Shown piece by piece: positions 20,165-20,182 of a DNA stretch of 20,182 nucleotides. The DNA comes from Candidatus Staskawiczbacteria bacterium (GTDB lineage Bacteria; Patescibacteriota; Minisyncoccia; Minisyncoccales; Staskawiczbacteraceae). Numbering within the stretch: the first letter of the stretch is position 1; each line of letters opens with the position of its first letter. Where the stretch lies: contig CALRFZ010000014.1 in NCBI GenBank assembly GCA_943357015.1, positions 1-20,182 of the forward strand, in the 5' to 3' direction. A program made the position numbers and the translations under genes. Below the pieces are notes generated by a model. The model did no database searches, had not been told where the DNA came from, and was given only the letters and a program-made list of their open reading frames with translations.

Positions 20165-20182
20165 ACTTAACACATGTTAAGT
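20165..20182. repeat. Perfect inverted repeat at the right edge
   Basis: ACTTAACA (20165-20172) and TGTTAAGT (20175-20182) flank CA. It could be an operator for a gene beyond the window, but there is no context to confirm it. Confidence 0.45.

Noticed and set aside
1..20182. CRISPR array
   Set aside because: The heptamer arrays have no spacers of constant length and no 20-40 nt repeats; no cas genes are present.

Overview
The window is AT-rich, densely packed DNA that looks like a genome fragment of a Candidate Phyla Radiation (Patescibacteria) bacterium. The grounds are the gene mix (a diversity-generating retroelement with an Avd helper, a reduced dcw cluster of only mraZ-rsmH-ftsL-ftsI, many tiny membrane proteins, a stand-alone GIY-YIG nuclease), the near absence of Shine-Dalgarno sequences, and spacers filled with degenerate 7-nt repeats. 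The lineage call is inference; there is no rRNA here to confirm it. A release factor 2 gene that is itself read through a UGA frameshift site shows that UGA is a normal stop.

Layout. (1) 1-1690: right part of a diversity-generating retroelement (DGR). It has the 3' end of a target gene carrying the probable variable repeat, an Avd-type four-helix-bundle gene on the minus strand, the DGR reverse transcriptase head-to-head with it, and a structured, terminator-like tail. The template repeat was not found and may lie to the left. (2) 1776-3990: a small regulator (ArsR-like) with a good promoter and inverted-repeat operator, then a secreted, membrane-anchored Ig/Fn3-like surface protein, a four-TM protein with a duplicated GLPxC motif, and a 51-aa protein. 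(3) 4051-6517: mltG, then an L10 leader with attenuator, rplJ and rplL, with a 25-bp perfect inverted repeat made of heptamers between the two ribosomal genes. (4) 6515-7926: four small unknown proteins, three with membrane segments. (5) 8067-11696: cell-division cluster with a promoter and three 10-bp-phased MraZ-type boxes before mraZ, then rsmH, ftsL and a class B PBP. (6) 11851-11925: tRNA-Glu(CTC), minus strand. (7) 12032-16539: transporters (aromatic amino-acid permease family, CaCA-type exchanger, Kup potassium uptake). (8) 16600-19417: prfB with a programmed +1 frameshift, ftsE, ftsX. (9) 19430-20182: a broken tRNA-Gln interrupted by GC-rich palindromes, a GIY-YIG nuclease gene, an intact tRNA-Gln(CTG), and a GC-rich foldable element up to the edge.

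How it works together. mraZ-rsmH-ftsL-ftsI, ftsEX and mltG all concern septal peptidoglycan and division. rplJ/rplL and prfB serve translation. The DGR would diversify the C-terminal ligand-binding fold of a target protein. The three features most worth following are the DGR with inverted avd, the tRNA-Gln/GIY-YIG/palindrome unit, which looks like a minimal mobile element that rebuilds its tRNA target, and the family of locus-specific heptamer arrays that fill at least five spacers.
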